DNA from: DASZMJ01 sp035551935
GTDB taxonomy: Bacteria > Planctomycetota > Planctomycetia > Isosphaerales > Isosphaeraceae
Assembly (NCBI GenBank): GCA_035551935.1
Contig: DASZMJ010000084.1
Location: 1 to 46,271 of the forward strand
DNA: 46,271 nucleotides
Direction: 5' to 3'
Shown: piece by piece, positions 24,559 through 32,491 of the stretch
Layout: every line of letters begins with the position of its first letter
Position numbering within the stretch: position 1 is the stretch's first letter
The notes under the pieces: generated by a model
Told to the model about the DNA's origin: nothing
The model's database searches: none
Seen by the model: only the letters and a program-made list of their open reading frames with translations
Position numbers and translations under genes: made by a program

Positions 24559-25986
24559 ATGCCCGATCGAGTTGTCATCATCGGCGGCGGGTTGTCGGGC
24601 CTGGCGGCGGCGCGGCGGGTGGCGGAGCGCGCGGCGGGGAAGGTGGAAATGGTGGTGCTGGAGGCGCGCGACCGGGTCGGCGGCGCGATCTGGACCGAGC
24701 GGCGCGACGGCTTCACGATCGAGGGCGGGGCCGACTCGTTCATCACGAACAAGCCGCACGGGGTCGACCTCTGCCGGGCCCTGGGCCTGGGCGACCAGCT
24801 CATCGGCACCGACCCGCAACACCGCCGCTCGTTCATCGTCCGCGACGGCCGGCTGTACCCGGTGCCGGAAGGGCTCGTGCTGATGGCCCCGAGCCGGATC
24901 GGCCCGCTGCTGACGACGCCGATCCTCTCGTGGCGCGGCAAGCTCCGGATGCTGATGGACCTCGTCCTGCCGCGCCGCGACGACGACGACGACGAGAGCC
25001 TCGCCTCGTTCGCCCGCCGCCGGTTCGGCCGCGAGGCCTTCGAGCGCCTGGTGCAGCCGCTCGTCGCCGGCATCTACACCGCCGACCCGGCCGAATTGAG
25101 CCTGAAGGCGACCTTGCCCCAGTTCCCCGCCCTCGAACGCGAGCACCGCAGCCTGATCCGCGGCGCCCGCCGCCGCGCCCGCGACGCCGACCGCGACGCC
25201 TCCGGCGCCCGCTACGGCCTCTTCGTCAGCCTCGCCGACGGCATGGACACGTTGCCCAGGGCCCTCGCCGCGTCCTTGCCGGCCGGCGCCTTGAGGTTGA
25301 AGGCCGCCGCGCGCCGGATCAGCCGGCCCGAGCCGAACGGGCCGTGGCGGGTCGAATTGCTCGACGGCCCGTCGATCGACGCCGAGGCCGTCCTGCTGGC
25401 GACCGAGGCCCACGCCTCGGCCCGCCTGCTCGACGTCCACGACCCGGACCTCGCCCAGCGGCTGCGGTCGATCCCCTATGCGTCGTCCGTCATCGTCGGC
25501 GCCGCCTACCGCCGCGACCAGGTCGCGCACCCGCTCGACGGCTTCGGCGCCGTCGTGCCGGCGATCGAGGGAAAGTCGCTCCTGGCCGTCTCGTTCCTCA
25601 GCGTCAAGTTCCCCGCCCGCGCCCCCTCGGGCACCGTCCTCCTGCGCTGCTTCCTCGGCGGCGCGACCCGCCCCGACCTCTTCGACCTCGACGACGCCTC
25701 CCTCGACGCCCTCGCCCGCCGCGAGCTGGCCGACTTGCTCCGCGTCCAGGGCGACCCCCTCTTCACCACGATCTCCCGCCACGCCCGCGCGATGCCGCAA
25801 TACACGCTCGGCCACCTCGACCGCGTCGCCGAGGTCCGCCGCCTCGCCGCCCGACACCCCCGGCTCGCCCTGGCCGGCAACGCCTTCGACGGCGTCGGCA
25901 TCCCCGACTGCATCCGCTCCGGCCACGACGCCGCCGACGCCCTCCTCTCCTCCCTCGCCAACCCCGCCGCCCGCGGCGCGGCCTGA
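24559..25986 (+). CDS. hemY: Protoporphyrinogen/coproporphyrinogen oxidase (HemY type)
   Basis: The product is 475 residues. It oxidises protoporphyrinogen IX or coproporphyrinogen III with FAD and oxygen. The N-terminal dinucleotide-binding motif VVIIGGGLSGLAAAR (5-19) and LEARDRVGGAIWT mark the flavin amine oxidase superfamily, and EGGADSFITNK is specific to this oxidase. The C-terminal LALAGNAFDGVGIPDCI completes the FAD site. It lies directly after ferrochelatase. No Shine-Dalgarno site is evident; the region before the ATG is the end of an inverted repeat. Its name (hemY or cgoX) depends on which branch is used. Confidence 0.92.
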   Translation: MPDRVVIIGGGLSGLAAARRVAERAAGKVEMVVLEARDRVGGAIWTERRDGFTIEGGADSFITNKPHGVDLCRALGLGDQLIGTDPQHRRSFIVRDGRLYPVPEGLVLMAPSRIGPLLTTPILSWRGKLRMLMDLVLPRRDDDDDESLASFARRRFGREAFERLVQPLVAGIYTADPAELSLKATLPQFPALEREHRSLIRGARRRARDADRDASGARYGLFVSLADGMDTLPRALAASLPAGALRLKAAARRISRPEPNGPWRVELLDGPSIDAEAVLLATEAHASARLLDVHDPDLAQRLRSIPYASSVIVGAAYRRDQVAHPLDGFGAVVPAIEGKSLLAVSFLSVKFPARAPSGTVLLRCFLGGATRPDLFDLDDASLDALARRELADLLRVQGDPLFTTISRHARAMPQYTLGHLDRVAEVRRLAARHPRLALAGNAFDGVGIPDCIRSGHDAADALLSSLANPAARGAA

Positions 25987-26000
25987 GGGGAGAAGACCCT

Positions 26001-26101
26001 TGCCACAGAGGACACAGAGAGCACAGAGAGGAAAATGAAATGAAAAGAATCCGTTTTTTTCTATTCTTATCCCCTCTGTGCTCTCTGTGCCCTCTGTGGC
26101 A
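26001..26101. repeat. CCACAGAGG-type inverted repeat (copy 3), nearly perfect
   Basis: The arms 26001-26028 (starting TGCCACAGAGGACAC) and 26074-26101 are reverse complements with one mismatch in 28 bases. The 45-base centre is AT-rich. The element begins 15 bases after the HemY stop codon. It contains the likely Shine-Dalgarno site (GAGAGGA), the start codon (26040) and the whole signal-peptide coding region of the M28 peptidase gene. Confidence 0.85.
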
Positions 26102-27638
26102 AACGTCTTCCGCCGCCCCGCCGGACGGGCGGAGGTGGTGGGAGCACGTGAAGGTGCTGGCCGACGACCGCCTCGAAGGGCGGAACACCGGCAGCCCGGG
26201 GCATCGCAAGGCGGCGGAGTACGTCGCCGGGGAGTTCGAGAAGCTGGGGCTGAAGCCGGCGGGGACGGACGGGTTCCTCCAGCCGGTGAAGTTCCGGGCG
26301 CGGACGATCGACGAGTCGCGCTCGCGGGTCGAGCTGGTCCGGCCGTCGGGGACCCAGGCGTTGACGCTCGGGACCGACGTGATGATCTCGCTCCAGGTCG
26401 ACCCGGCCCGCGCGGTCGACGCGGGGCTCGTCTTCGCCGGCTACGGCCTGAGCGTCCCCGAGGCCGGGCACGACGACTTCAAGGGCCTGGACGTCAAGGG
26501 CAAGGTGGTCGTCTATCTCTCGGGCGCGCCGCCGAGCCTGCCCGGGCCCTTGGCCGCGCACGCGCAATCGACCGCGGAGCGCGCCGCGGCCCTGAAGAAG
26601 GCCGGGGCGATCGGGGCGGTCCGCATCCTGAACCCGAGGGCGATGGACATCCCCTGGGGGCGCTTCGCGCTGTCGCGGACGATGACGGCGATGACCCTGG
26701 CCGACCCGGCGATGGACGAGTCGGCCGGGCTCGAGATCGCCCTCGTCGCCGACCCCGCGCGGGCCGAGGTCTTCTTCGAGGGCTCGGGCCGACCGTTCCG
26801 GAAGGTCCTCGAGGCCGCCGACGCCGGCCAGCCCTTGCCGCGCCTCGCCCTGCCGGCGCGGCTCAAGGCGACCGTGGCCGTCACGCGGTCGGCGGTCACC
26901 TCCGAGAACGTCGCCGCGGTCTTCCCCGGGTCCGATCCGAAGCTCCGGGGAGAATATGTCGTCTTCTCGGCACACCTGGACCACCTCGGCGTCGGCGCGC
27001 CGATCAAGGGGGACGCGATCTATAATGGCGCCATGGACAACGCCTCGGGCGTGGCCGCCTTGCTCGACGTCGCGGCGATCCTGAGGGAGACCGGGGTGAA
27101 GCCGAGGCGGTCGATCCTCTTCCTGGCGGTCACGGGCGAGGAGAAGGGCCTCCAGGGCTCGCGCCACTTCGCCAACGCCCCCACCGTCGACCCGAAGTCC
27201 ATCGTCGCCGACATCAATAACGACATGTTCCTGCCCCTCTTCCCGCTCAAGAGCGTGATCGCCTTCGGGCTCGACGAGTCGGACCTGGGGCGCGACCTGG
27301 CCGCCGTGGCGAAGGAGGCCGGCGTGGCCGTCCTCCCCGACCCGGAGCCGAAGCGGAACGTCTTCATCCGCAGCGATCAATACAGTTTCATTAAAAAAGG
27401 CATCCCGTCGTTGATGCTCAAGGTCGGCCACGAGAAGGGTTCGAAGGAGGAGGCGACGATGCACGACTGGCTCACGAACCGCTATCACGCCCCCTCCGAC
27501 GACCTGGGCCAGCCCGTCGACGAGGCCTCCGCCGGCGCCTTCGACGCCCTCGTCGCCCGATTGCTCGTCCACGTCGCCGACCGCGACGACCGGCCGCGGT
27601 GGAATGACTCGTCGTTCTTCAAGCGGTACGCGCGCTGA
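26040..27638 (+). CDS. M28-family zinc metallopeptidase, exported
   Basis: The product is 532 residues from the ATG at 26040, with GAGAGGAAA upstream. Residues 1-25 form a signal peptide (KRIRFFLFLSPLCSLC) that is encoded entirely by an inverted repeat. A PA-type insert (about 120-260) is followed by the peptidase domain. The two-zinc ligands are visible: H312 (HLDHLG), D333 (MDNASG), the catalytic E367-E368 (GEEKG), D395 (INNDM) and H483 (RYHAPSDD). M28 enzymes are usually aminopeptidases acting outside the cytoplasm. The KDPG aldolase gene follows after 11 bases, so the two are probably co-transcribed. Confidence 0.88.
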   Translation: MKRIRFFLFLSPLCSLCPLWQTSSAAPPDGRRWWEHVKVLADDRLEGRNTGSPGHRKAAEYVAGEFEKLGLKPAGTDGFLQPVKFRARTIDESRSRVELVRPSGTQALTLGTDVMISLQVDPARAVDAGLVFAGYGLSVPEAGHDDFKGLDVKGKVVVYLSGAPPSLPGPLAAHAQSTAERAAALKKAGAIGAVRILNPRAMDIPWGRFALSRTMTAMTLADPAMDESAGLEIALVADPARAEVFFEGSGRPFRKVLEAADAGQPLPRLALPARLKATVAVTRSAVTSENVAAVFPGSDPKLRGEYVVFSAHLDHLGVGAPIKGDAIYNGAMDNASGVAALLDVAAILRETGVKPRRSILFLAVTGEEKGLQGSRHFANAPTVDPKSIVADINNDMFLPLFPLKSVIAFGLDESDLGRDLAAVAKEAGVAVLPDPEPKRNVFIRSDQYSFIKKGIPSLMLKVGHEKGSKEEATMHDWLTNRYHAPSDDLGQPVDEASAGAFDALVARLLVHVADRDDRPRWNDSSFFKRYAR

Positions 27639-27649
27639 GGGGACCTCGC

Positions 27650-28309
27650 ATGGCCCGGGACCAGACGCTCCGACGCATCCTCGACGGCGGCCTCATCGCG
27701 GTCGTCCGCGCCGAGTCGGGCGAGCAACTGGCGAAGGTCGTCGGCGCCCTGGCCGAGGGGGGCGTCACCGCGGCGGAGATCACGTTCACGGTGCCGGATG
27801 CCATCGAGGTCATCCGCCGGGTGCGCCGCGAGTCGGGGGACGCCGTCGTGCTCGGCGCGGGGACGGTGCTCGACCCCGAGACCGCCCGCGCGGCGATCCT
27901 GGCCGGTGCCGAGTTCCTCGTGGGCCCGACGCTCAACGTCGAGGTCGTCCGCCTGGCGCGCCGTTATGATACCGCCGTCATGCCCGGCGCCTTCACCCCG
28001 ACCGAGGCGCTCGCCGCCTGGGAGGCCGGGGCCGATATCGTGAAGATCTTCCCCGCCGACGTCGGCGGCCCGGCTTATCTCAAGGCCCTGCGCGGCCCAA
28101 TGCCCCAGCTCCGCCTGATGCCGACCGGCGGCGTCGACCTGACGACGGCCGAGGCGTTCTTGAAGGCGGGGGCGTGCTGCCTGGGGGTGGGGAGCTCGCT
28201 CGTCGACCCGAAGGCCGTCGCATCGGGGGACTTCGGGCGATTGCGCGACCTGGCGAGCCAGTACGCGGCGATCGTGCGGGCCTTCCGGCGGCCCGCAACG
28301 TCGCCGTAA
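27650..28309 (+). CDS. eda: 2-dehydro-3-deoxy-phosphogluconate (KDPG/KHG) aldolase
   Basis: The product is 219 residues from the ATG at 27650. This cytoplasmic class I aldolase splits KDPG into pyruvate and glyceraldehyde 3-phosphate in the Entner-Doudoroff pathway and in sugar-acid breakdown. The catalytic glutamate is E43 (TAAEITFTV), and the Schiff-base lysine is K132 (DIVKIFPA). The phosphate site MPTGGV is also present. The 11-base gap to the M28 peptidase gene suggests an operon of convenience rather than one pathway. The usual partner edd is not in the window. Confidence 0.93.
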   Translation: MARDQTLRRILDGGLIAVVRAESGEQLAKVVGALAEGGVTAAEITFTVPDAIEVIRRVRRESGDAVVLGAGTVLDPETARAAILAGAEFLVGPTLNVEVVRLARRYDTAVMPGAFTPTEALAAWEAGADIVKIFPADVGGPAYLKALRGPMPQLRLMPTGGVDLTTAEAFLKAGACCLGVGSSLVDPKAVASGDFGRLRDLASQYAAIVRAFRRPATSP

Positions 28310-28444
28310 CCGGAAACTTGGGCGGTTTCGGCTGAAGCGGAACGGCCGCCCGGGTCGATAACACCGGCAAGCGGTCCCATCTCCCGAAGGTGGGCCGGCG
28401 CGGGGCGTACCTACCCAACGAGCCGAGGCCAGGGAGGGCGGAGG

Positions 28445-30040
28445 ATGCCGCGGGGGGCTCGGGAGCGGCGTCGGGTCGTCGGTCGGGCCCTGGCCCTGGC
28501 CTGCGTCCTCCTCGCGCCGGCCGAGGCCCCGGTCCACGCCCAGGGCCCCGCCCCGGCCGACGCCCGCCGCAACGCGACGGGCAACGCCGGCTCACCGCGG
28601 CCGATCTTCTTCAAGAGCCGGGCCTTCCGCATCCCGTTCAACATCGCCCGCGACGACCTGCCGCGGCTCCGCGAGGTGCAGCTCTGGTACTCCGACGACC
28701 AGGGGCGGCACTGGTCGTACTGGGGCCGCACGCTGCCCGACCAGCCCTCGTTCACCTTCCGGACCAAGGCCGACGGCGAGTACTGGTTCGCCGTCCGCAC
28801 GCAGGACACCAAGGGCCGGCTCTTCCCGACCGACGAGCGCGAGGTCGAGCCGATCATGAAGGTCATCATCGACACCACGCCGCCGACGTCGACCCTCGAG
28901 CCCCAGTCGCGCCGCGGGGGGGTCGCGGCGGTGCGCTTCGAGGTGGCCGACGAGCACCTCGACCTGAATTCCTTGATGATCGAGTATCAGAATGATGGCG
29001 CCAGCACCTGGCGGCGGGTGCCGCTGGCGCGGCCGGCGCGGATCGGGGTGGCGACCTGGGACGCGGGGACGGCCGACATCCTGCACGTGCGCGCGACGGT
29101 CGCCGACCGCGCCGGCAACCGCCAGGAGGCCGAGCTGACGCTGGCCGCGGGCGAGGCGGCCGACCTGGCGTCGGCCGAGGCCGACGCGACCGAGCCCCCC
29201 GTCCCGCCGCCGATCGCGCCGGTCTCGCGGCCCGAGCCGCCGGCCGAGGCGGACCCCGTCGGCCCCGCCCCGCCGGTCGAGGCCGACCCCGTCGCCGCGC
29301 CGGCGACGGGCGCCCCCGATCCCAACCCGATCGAGCCGCCCGAGGCGGGCCGGGGCGTGTCGCCGCCGACGGGGGCCAAGACCTTGCTGGTCGGCAGCCC
29401 CCGGTTCGCGTTGCGCTACGCGGTCGACGACGCCGGCCCGGGGGGGCCCGCGGTCGTCGAGCTGTTCGCGACCCGCGACGGCGGCCGGACCTGGACCCGA
29501 CTGGGGGACGACCCCGACCGCCGCTCGCCGTTCCCGGTCGACCTCGGCGGCGACGGCGTCTTCGGCCTGACGTTGGTGGCCCGGTCCGCCTCCGGCCTCG
29601 GCGACCTCCCGCCCCGGCCCGGCGACCCGCCGCAGACCTGGGTCGAGGTCGACGACGCCCCGCCGGCCGTCCGGCTCGGCCCCCCGCGGCTCGGCGTCGG
29701 GGCCAAGGCCGGCGTCTTGACGATCACCTGGCAGGCCAACGACCCCCACCTCGGCCCCCGGCCGGTCGTCATCTCGTATCGCCCCGACCGCCCCGGCGCC
29801 ATCTGGCAGCAGGTCACCGACCCGATCCCCAACTCCGGCCGCTTCGACTGGCCCCTGCCCGCCGACGTCCCCCCCCGGTTCCACGTCCGCGTCGACGTCT
29901 TCGACACCGTCGGCAACCGCGGCTCCGCCGACACCACCTCCACCGGCCCCGTCCTCATCGACCGCACCCGCCCCCGCAGCCGGATCATCGGCCTCGACCC
30001 CAGCGCCCGCGCCGGCGGCGGCGAGCGGTCGCGGCGCTGA
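28445..30040 (+). CDS. Exported protein with Ig-like domains
   Basis: The product is 531 residues. A long basic start and a hydrophobic stretch (ALALACVLLAPAEA) ending at VHAQ form a signal peptide. Residues about 55-165 read as beta sandwich (VQLWYSDDQGRHWSYW, GEYWFAVRTQD), a TPPTST junction follows, and a second Ig-like unit spans about 150-235. A Pro/Ala/Glu linker runs to about 300. The last part (about 310-500) repeats the pattern with FATRDGGRTWT and RPDRPGAIWQQV. The phrases resemble a family of planctomycete secreted proteins analysed as fibronectin- or sialidase-like. No catalytic residue can be named. Confidence 0.6.
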   Translation: MPRGARERRRVVGRALALACVLLAPAEAPVHAQGPAPADARRNATGNAGSPRPIFFKSRAFRIPFNIARDDLPRLREVQLWYSDDQGRHWSYWGRTLPDQPSFTFRTKADGEYWFAVRTQDTKGRLFPTDEREVEPIMKVIIDTTPPTSTLEPQSRRGGVAAVRFEVADEHLDLNSLMIEYQNDGASTWRRVPLARPARIGVATWDAGTADILHVRATVADRAGNRQEAELTLAAGEAADLASAEADATEPPVPPPIAPVSRPEPPAEADPVGPAPPVEADPVAAPATGAPDPNPIEPPEAGRGVSPPTGAKTLLVGSPRFALRYAVDDAGPGGPAVVELFATRDGGRTWTRLGDDPDRRSPFPVDLGGDGVFGLTLVARSASGLGDLPPRPGDPPQTWVEVDDAPPAVRLGPPRLGVGAKAGVLTITWQANDPHLGPRPVVISYRPDRPGAIWQQVTDPIPNSGRFDWPLPADVPPRFHVRVDVFDTVGNRGSADTTSTGPVLIDRTRPRSRIIGLDPSARAGGGERSRR

Positions 30041-30064
30041 GCAGGCCCCCGCGCCGTCGCGAGT

Positions 30065-30283
30065 TCACGGCCGGCGGGGCCGGAGAGGCCGTACCCGACC
30101 CGCGGCGATCTCCTCGCGCGCCTGCTGGGCCAGCCGGGCCAGCGAATCCTGCGAGCGGGCGAATACCTCGTCCCAGGCCCGGTCGTCGGCGAGCTGAGCG
30201 AGGATCATCGCCGTGATCGCGTCCTGCTCCGGACCCGGCAGCTTCTCGACCTCCGCGATCGCCCGTTCAAGCTCCCGAGTCAT
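30065..30283 (-). CDS. Antitoxin-like small protein
   Basis: The product is 72 residues. The pattern ELERAIAEVEKLPGPEQDAI followed by WDEVFARSQDSLARLA matches the style of a group of short helical antitoxin-like proteins that occur next to toxins in many genomes. The end is basic and Pro/Arg-rich. No toxin partner is adjacent: the next genes are a membrane protein and the aspartic-protease pair. It may be an orphan, or its partner was lost in the rearrangement visible at 30366-30515. Confidence 0.5.
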   Translation of the reverse strand: MTRELERAIAEVEKLPGPEQDAITAMILAQLADDRAWDEVFARSQDSLARLAQQAREEIAAGRVRPLRPRRP

Positions 30284-30365
30284 GACTCAGATCTCCCGCG
30301 GCGCCGCCGGATCGCCCCCTTTGAGATCGGCCCGGATCGACCCCCCGCATGCGTTCCCGCGATGA

Positions 30366-30839
30366 TCAAGGAGCGATGGCCGACCCGTCGAGGCCCCGAC
30401 CGTGGACGAGATCCAGACCATCGACGCGATCCGCGCCCTCTACCCCTCGGAATGGGTCCCGATCGGCGAGCCCCGGCTCGACGACGGCTCCCGCCTCGCC
30501 GCCCGCACCGCCGCGCCTCCGACTCGAGAGGGCGACGGCCAGGACGATGACCAGCCCGCCGACGATGCCGCCGACGAATCCCTGCGTCAGCCCCAGGCCG
30601 AGCCCGAGCTGGACCGGGTCGAAGTCGGGCCCGACGCTCGCGCGGAACCAGACGCGATAGTACCCCGGCGCGAGCCGGCCGATCGCATAGCCGATCGCCC
30701 CCCCGGCCGCGGAGAAGAGGACGGCGCCGGCGATGACGATCGCGAACGCCTTGCCGGCCGACAATCCGCCACGATCTCGGTCCGGGCCGACTCCCCCCTG
30801 GGCTCGGGGCGAGGCATAGGGATTTGTCTGGTCCGTCAT
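30366..30839 (-). CDS. TNPYASP-type membrane protein with an altered C-terminus
   Basis: The product is 157 residues. The N-terminus TDQTNPYASP is a signature of a planctomycete membrane protein group. Two membrane helices are likely at about 29-51 and 80-105, with Gly-rich stretches. The last 45 residues (from about AGGEAGAVVEP) do not look like natural protein: they are the reverse reading of the plus-strand fragment at 30402-30515. The gene has probably lost its own 3' end in a rearrangement. Confidence 0.5.
   Translation of the reverse strand: MTDQTNPYASPRAQGGVGPDRDRGGLSAGKAFAIVIAGAVLFSAAGGAIGYAIGRLAPGYYRVWFRASVGPDFDPVQLGLGLGLTQGFVGGIVGGLVIVLAVALSSRRRGGAGGEAGAVVEPGLADRDPFRGVEGADRVDGLDLVHGRGLDGSAIAP
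30402..30515 (+). pseudogene. 5' fragment of a plus-strand gene
   Basis: From the GTG at 30402 the plus strand encodes DEIQTIDAIRALYPSEWVPIG then EPRLDDGSR, which looks like the start of a small protein family that opens with an IRALYPSEWV-type motif. After about 38 residues the frame runs into the reverse of the neighbouring membrane-protein gene and loses sense, although it stays open to 30860. I read this as a truncated gene fused tail-to-tail. Confidence 0.35.
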
Positions 30840-30851
30840 GCGGGGCCTCCG

Positions 30852-31223
30852 TCAGGGTAGCCCGCGGATCGTGACCAGGCCGGACACGCGGACCTGGATC
30901 GTCAACTCGAATCCGTCGAGCAATCCCATCCCGATCAGCGGCATCATCTCGGCGGCGTCCACGGCGACGCGGCGCGCTGCCCCGTCCCAGAGGACGACCC
31001 CTTCGAATATGTCGAAAATGCTCTCGGAGCCGTCCGCGAGGAGCGCCCGGCCGCGTCGGCGCCAGGAGAGCCCCAGCCGGGCGATCGTCGCGGCGGGTAG
31101 GCTGAGATGGCCGTCGAAGCCCGTGTCGATGACCGCTTCGATCTCTTCGGCTTGACCGGCCGGCCCGTGCACCATGAGTCGGACGATCGCCTCGCGGTCG
31201 GCCGTGACGACGCCGGTGATCAT
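30852..31223 (-). CDS. Clan AA (retropepsin-like) aspartic protease
   Basis: The product is 123 residues. The active-site motif is VIDTGFDGHLSLP (D33-T34-G35), followed by a flap-like region (ALLADGSESIFDIF) and a closing LIGMGLLDGF segment typical of retroviral-type aspartic proteases. Such proteins act as dimers, since each chain has one catalytic Asp. The start codon overlaps the stop of the upstream gene (31220-31495) by four bases (ATGA), so the two are translationally coupled. The pair is common in cyanobacteria and planctomycetes, and its function is unknown. Confidence 0.8.
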   Translation of the reverse strand: MITGVVTADREAIVRLMVHGPAGQAEEIEAVIDTGFDGHLSLPAATIARLGLSWRRRGRALLADGSESIFDIFEGVVLWDGAARRVAVDAAEMMPLIGMGLLDGFELTIQVRVSGLVTIRGLP

Positions 31224-31495
31224 GACGACTCGGACCGCGGCCGGGCGCCGAACCGGCGCGCGAAGCGCGAGCCGATCCGACGCAGCCAGGTCTGCGCGTC
31301 CGGGACGCGGGCGAGCAGCCGATCCGAGGCCGCCAGCTCGTCGGCGTCGACCTCGAAGGCCCCGGTCTCGACGTCGATCGCCACGTATTTCCCCTCGTCG
31401 CCCGCGGCGACGAGCGGGCGGACGTCGCGCTCGAAGATCGCGTCACCCCGGCGCGCGAATTCCTCCTTGTTGTAGCGGGGATGGGCCGCCGGCAT
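31220..31495 (-). CDS. Small partner of the aspartic protease
   Basis: The product is 91 residues. The middle contains GKYVAIDVETGAFEVDADEL, a beta-strand pair with an acidic stretch that is conserved in proteins encoded immediately before clan AA proteases. The N-terminal YNKEEFARRGDAIFERDV is helical and charged; the C-terminus is basic. It overlaps the protease start by 4 bases. It might be the substrate, inhibitor or targeting subunit of the protease. The arrangement resembles a toxin-antitoxin pair, but this is inference. Confidence 0.7.
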   Translation of the reverse strand: MPAAHPRYNKEEFARRGDAIFERDVRPLVAAGDEGKYVAIDVETGAFEVDADELAASDRLLARVPDAQTWLRRIGSRFARRFGARPRSESS

Positions 31496-31582
31496 GCTCG
31501 TCCTCCTCGGTCCGGAACGGGCTCGGACCCTTCCCCCAGTTTACACGAGCCGTCGCCGACGGGGCCAGCCGCCGCCGGCCGC

Positions 31583-32416
31583 TCAGCGCCCGAGGCGATC
31601 CCGCAGGAGGGCCTCGGCCCAGGCCGCGTCGTCGGCCGGGAGCGGGGGCGAGGGGGGGCGGGAGTAGTCGATCGAGCGGCGGTAGGGGCCGCGGTCGTAG
31701 GCGGCCTGGAAGAGGAACTGTAGGTCGAGCGGCACCTCGGGCTCGCCCTGGCGCAGCGGGACGGGGATGCAGGGGAGCCACTCGCGCAGCGAGACGGGAA
31801 AGACCTCGCACATCGGGCCCTCCACCCGGCGCCAGGAGCGGCTGACGAGCACGAGGTAATCCGGCGACGGCTCGCGTTCGGCGAGGAAGGCCGTGACCTC
31901 CGGGAACGGGACGATGCGGTCGCCGGCGCGGAGCAGGTCGAGCTCGATGAGGCTCGTGTTGCTCTCGAGGACCTCGCGCTGCTTGCGCTCGTACGCCTCG
32001 CGGTCGCGCCCGCTTCGCTTGTTCGAGGGGCTGAGGATCTCGATCAGCGTGACGACCTCGTCGCCGCTCGACGGGTCGCGGATCTCGACGAAGTATTGCC
32101 GGATCGTGCCGAGGACGGCGGCGACCTCGAACGACTCCGAGGGCCTCGCCCGCCGCCGGTCGAGCACCGCGGCGCCCCCCGGACCCGCCGGCTCGCGGGG
32201 GCGGCGGACGACGGCGATGTCGGGGATGATCCCCGGCCGCGGGCCCCGCTCGGCGACCACGCCGATCTCCGTCCGGGCCTCGATCTGCGCGTAATATGGC
32301 TCGGGCAGGGTCTGGTTCAGCTCGCCGCTGATCTCGTCGGCGAGCCGGTTGTGGAAGTCCGGCCAGCGGCCCGGCGCCTCGAGGTACGGGTCCATGCCGG
32401 GGAAGGGCGAGGGCAT
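31583..32416 (-). CDS. DUF4058 family protein
   Basis: The product is 277 residues. The start MPSPFPGMDPYLE is diagnostic of DUF4058, as is EILSPSNKRSGRDREAYERK in the middle. The second motif (EIL.P.NK.....Y..K) has the spacing of the PD-(D/E)XK-like Uma2 group, so a distant nuclease-like fold is possible. Such genes are multi-copy in planctomycetes and cyanobacteria and no function is established. It lies in the accessory patch between the aspartic-protease pair and a methyltransferase. Confidence 0.9.
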   Translation of the reverse strand: MPSPFPGMDPYLEAPGRWPDFHNRLADEISGELNQTLPEPYYAQIEARTEIGVVAERGPRPGIIPDIAVVRRPREPAGPGGAAVLDRRRARPSESFEVAAVLGTIRQYFVEIRDPSSGDEVVTLIEILSPSNKRSGRDREAYERKQREVLESNTSLIELDLLRAGDRIVPFPEVTAFLAEREPSPDYLVLVSRSWRRVEGPMCEVFPVSLREWLPCIPVPLRQGEPEVPLDLQFLFQAAYDRGPYRRSIDYSRPPSPPLPADDAAWAEALLRDRLGR

Positions 32417-32491
32417 CGTCGGGCCTCCCGTCGCGGAGGGGTCATCCGTCGTTGGATCGTAATCGATCCCGGGCGGCCGCGCCCACCCGCG

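Noticed and set aside
28319..28356. Terminator after the KDPG aldolase gene
   Set aside because: The GGGCGG/CCGCCC stem is only six pairs with a large loop and no T-run follows.
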